Positions 5,398 through 6,816 of a stretch of DNA of 6,816 nucleotides are shown piece by piece (within the stretch, counting starts at the first letter, position 1; each line of letters starts with the position of its first letter). The notes beneath the pieces were generated by a model. It ran no database searches. It worked only from the letters and a program-made list of their open reading frames with translations, and was not told where the DNA came from. Origin of the DNA: an uncultured Ruminococcus sp. (GTDB lineage Bacteria; Bacillota; Clostridia; Oscillospirales; Ruminococcaceae); assembly GCA_946540705.1 (NCBI GenBank), contig CAMNJD010000355.1, forward strand, positions 1 to 6,816, written 5' to 3'. A program made the position numbers and the translations under genes.

Positions 5398-6159
5398 ATG
5401 CAAAAGCAAGTCAAGGTTCTGATCGGCGATGACACGGCGGAGTACGGTGTATCCTGCGCCAGTGTCCTTCGCGCACAGGGCATGTATGCCTATACAAGAC
5501 CGAAGAACGGAAACACCGTCCTCGAATCCATAAAGAATGATACACCCGATGTCGTTGTGGTCGATGCGATCCTGCCGCATATGGACGCGATCGAGCTCAT
5601 GAAGCAGGCAGGCGCAAACGGCGGCAAGCGTCCGGCGTTTATCGTGACCTCGTCCTACGACAACAGCTTCGTCGAGCAGCAGGTCATGCAGAACGGCGCG
5701 GCATATTTCATGCTCAAGCCCTTTGACCTCAATGTCCTCGGCGAGCGGATCTCGCTGCTGACAAATAAGCAGCCCCTTGGTGCCTTCACCAGCCGTGCAG
5801 GACAGGATCTCGCGATCACCATTACCGATATCATCCATCAGCTCGGTGTTCCGGCACATATCAAGGGCTATCACTATCTGCGCAGCGCGATCGTCAGCGC
5901 CTATCATGACCCCGCGCTGCTCGAAAGCGTGACCAAACAGCTCTATCCGCAGGTCGCCGCACAGTTCAGCACAACCCCCTCAAGGGTCGAACGGGCGATC
6001 CGCCATGCGATCGAAATTGCCTGGGACAGAGGCAACCTCGATACCCTGAATTCATTTTTCGGTTATACCGTCAACACCTGCAAGGGCAAGCCGACCAATT
6101 CGGAGTTTATTGCCCTGATCACAGATAAACTGCGGCTGCAAAATCAGAATCAGCACTGA
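5398..6159 (+). CDS. spo0A: Sporulation master regulator Spo0A (response regulator)
   Basis: Phosphorylation-activated transcription factor that governs entry into sporulation in Firmicutes and acts on 0A boxes. The 253 residues compare with 267 in B. subtilis. The receiver domain (about 4-121) keeps the acid pair Asp11-Asp12, phosphoacceptor Asp56 (VVVDAILPHMD), Thr84 and Lys107 (LKPFD). After a short linker, the Spo0A-specific C-terminal domain (about 138-247) contains GVPAHIKGYHYLR (150-162), the DNA-recognition helix PSRVERAIRHAIEIAW (194-209), and GYTVN with KGKPTNSEFIA (229-239). The receiver is clearly more diverged than the DNA-binding half. The ATG at 5398 is chosen because AAAAGGAGG lies 7 nt upstream; an in-frame upstream extension has no such site. 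spoIVB, the usual upstream neighbour in Bacillus and Clostridium, is absent. Presence of spo0A alone does not prove that the organism sporulates. Confidence 0.96.
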   Translation: MQKQVKVLIGDDTAEYGVSCASVLRAQGMYAYTRPKNGNTVLESIKNDTPDVVVVDAILPHMDAIELMKQAGANGGKRPAFIVTSSYDNSFVEQQVMQNGAAYFMLKPFDLNVLGERISLLTNKQPLGAFTSRAGQDLAITITDIIHQLGVPAHIKGYHYLRSAIVSAYHDPALLESVTKQLYPQVAAQFSTTPSRVERAIRHAIEIAWDRGNLDTLNSFFGYTVNTCKGKPTNSEFIALITDKLRLQNQNQH

Positions 6160-6192
6160 TTCCGATGCGCGGCCGGATCCAGGAGGATTCTC

Positions 6193-6693
6193 ATGAACAA
6201 AATCAAGATCAATCCCGAAGCACTCGCGGAAAATCCGTTTGAGCTGATCGGCAAGGACTGGTTTCTGCTGACGGCAGGCACACAGGAGCAGGGCTTCAAT
6301 TTCATGACCTGCTCATGGGGACAGATGGGCGTGCTCTGGAACAAGCCCAGCGTCACCTGCTATGTGCGGCATTCGCGCCACACCTTCGGGTTCATCGAAC
6401 AGCAGGATACCTTCACGCTGAGCTTCTTCGGACAGGAGCAGCGCAGGGCGCTCGGCTTTGCGGGCTCGCATTCCGGCAGAGACTGCGATAAGACCGCTGA
6501 GACGGGTCTGCATCCGATCACGCTTGAGGGCGGCGTCAGCTTCGAGGAGGCCAAGCTCACGCTGGTCTGCAAAAAGCGCTTCGCTGCCGACCTCAATATT
6601 GCCGATCTGCCCGCAGACATTGCCGCGGACTTCTATGCAGACAGCGACACCCACAGAATGTACATCGGTGAGATCATCGCCGCATATATGTAA
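6193..6693 (+). CDS. Flavin reductase-like FMN-binding protein
   Basis: A 166-residue protein of the flavin-reductase-like, FMN-binding split-barrel family; such proteins bind FMN and take part in electron transfer (flavoredoxin-like) or reduce flavins for partner enzymes. Visible family features are the FMN-phosphate region NFMTCSWGQMGVLWNKP (36-52), RHSRHTFGFIEQQDTFTLSF (59-78), GSHSGRDCDK (91-100), and the ending HRMYIGEI (154-161) with a histidine typical of this group. No signal peptide or membrane segment is seen, so it is cytosolic. A strong AGGAGG (6181-6186) lies 6 nt before the ATG. It starts 33 nt after spo0A and may be read from the same transcript; a hairpin follows its stop codon. 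The true partner and substrate cannot be told from sequence. Confidence 0.88.
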   Translation: MNKIKINPEALAENPFELIGKDWFLLTAGTQEQGFNFMTCSWGQMGVLWNKPSVTCYVRHSRHTFGFIEQQDTFTLSFFGQEQRRALGFAGSHSGRDCDKTAETGLHPITLEGGVSFEEAKLTLVCKKRFAADLNIADLPADIAADFYADSDTHRMYIGEIIAAYM

Positions 6694-6698
6694 TCAGC

Positions 6699-6728
6699 AA
6701 GCCGTACACGGTATAACGTGTGCGGCTT
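6699..6728 (+). terminator. 12-bp hairpin after the flavin reductase-like gene
   Basis: AAGCCGTACACG (6699-6710) pairs with CGTGTGCGGCTT (6717-6728) over all 12 positions, one being G-U, with a 6-nt loop GTATAA. It begins 5 nt after the stop codon, where a terminator is expected. There is no T-run on the 3' side (CAGTCTG follows), so it may instead protect the mRNA end or need another termination factor. Confidence 0.5.
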
Positions 6729-6763
6729 CAGTCTGTAGAAAAAGTGTCTCCGACGGATTTATA

Positions 6764-6812
6764 TTGAGGGCGCCGCCCTCAAACTCCCGCTTAAGGGCTA
6801 CTAGCCCTTAAG
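6764..6812. repeat. Compound two-hairpin repeat at the right edge
   Basis: TTGAGGGC (6764-6771) and GCCCTCAA (6775-6782) form one perfect inverted repeat with a 3-nt loop. ACTCCCGC (6783-6790) follows, and then a second perfect inverted repeat has arms CTTAAGGGCTA (6790-6800) and TAGCCCTTAAG (6802-6812). The 'CCCGC then hairpin' order matches the left window edge. The element appears to continue past the window. It looks like a REP-like or small non-autonomous dispersed element; copy number cannot be judged here. Confidence 0.6.
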
Positions 6813-6816
6813 AATC

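Noticed and set aside
1..6816. CRISPR array, phage, transposase, toxin-antitoxin or defence genes
   Set aside because: No spaced direct repeats, transposase, integrase, nuclease or toxin-like motifs are seen; the genes are housekeeping or regulatory types.
1..6816. tRNA or rRNA genes
   Set aside because: No cloverleaf with a TTC-type T arm and no ribosomal RNA signature was noticed in the non-coding gaps.

Overview
The window reads as a GC-rich chromosomal segment from a low-taxonomic-resolution Clostridia-type Firmicute, most likely Oscillospiraceae/Ruminococcaceae (Ruminococcus-like). The pointers are a Spo0A orthologue with a fully conserved DNA-binding helix, a type III glutamine synthetase of the kind common in ruminococci, strong AGGAGG-type Shine-Dalgarno (SD) sites and an A/T-rich extended -10 promoter in otherwise GC-rich DNA. 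The taxonomic call is inference. All seven genes lie on the + strand; nothing convincing is coded on the - strand.

Layout. Positions 1-315 are non-coding: a hairpin-type repeat at the extreme left edge, a GC-rich hairpin that may end an upstream unit, then an extended -10 promoter and a highly structured leader for glnN. glnN (316-2427, type III glutamine synthetase) is followed after 11 nt by mutY (2439-3485, A/G-specific adenine glycosylase) and a small, more AT-rich two-helix membrane protein (3518-3823). A 105-nt gap with a notable palindrome/direct-repeat cluster leads into pyrE (3929-4585, orotate phosphoribosyltransferase, enterobacterial sequence type). A four-helix membrane protein of unknown role (4607-5248) follows 21 nt later. 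A 149-nt gap holds a candidate promoter and a near-consensus 0A box ahead of spo0A (5398-6159), which is followed 33 nt later by a flavin-reductase-like FMN protein (6193-6693). The right edge has a 12-bp hairpin and a compound two-hairpin repeat that resembles the left-edge repeat in design.

The genes cover nitrogen assimilation, oxidative DNA repair, pyrimidine synthesis, developmental control and redox chemistry. They look like neighbouring housekeeping units rather than one pathway or a defence or mobile system. The best candidate for something undescribed is the glnN leader: its strong SD sits 38 nt upstream of the only possible start codon, and an 11-bp hairpin exactly fills the gap, leaving 8 nt of effective spacing. 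This suggests structure-bridged translation initiation of glutamine synthetase. Secondary points are the palindromic repeat overlapping the pyrE SD, spo0A without its usual spoIVB neighbour, and the modular hairpin repeats at both window edges.
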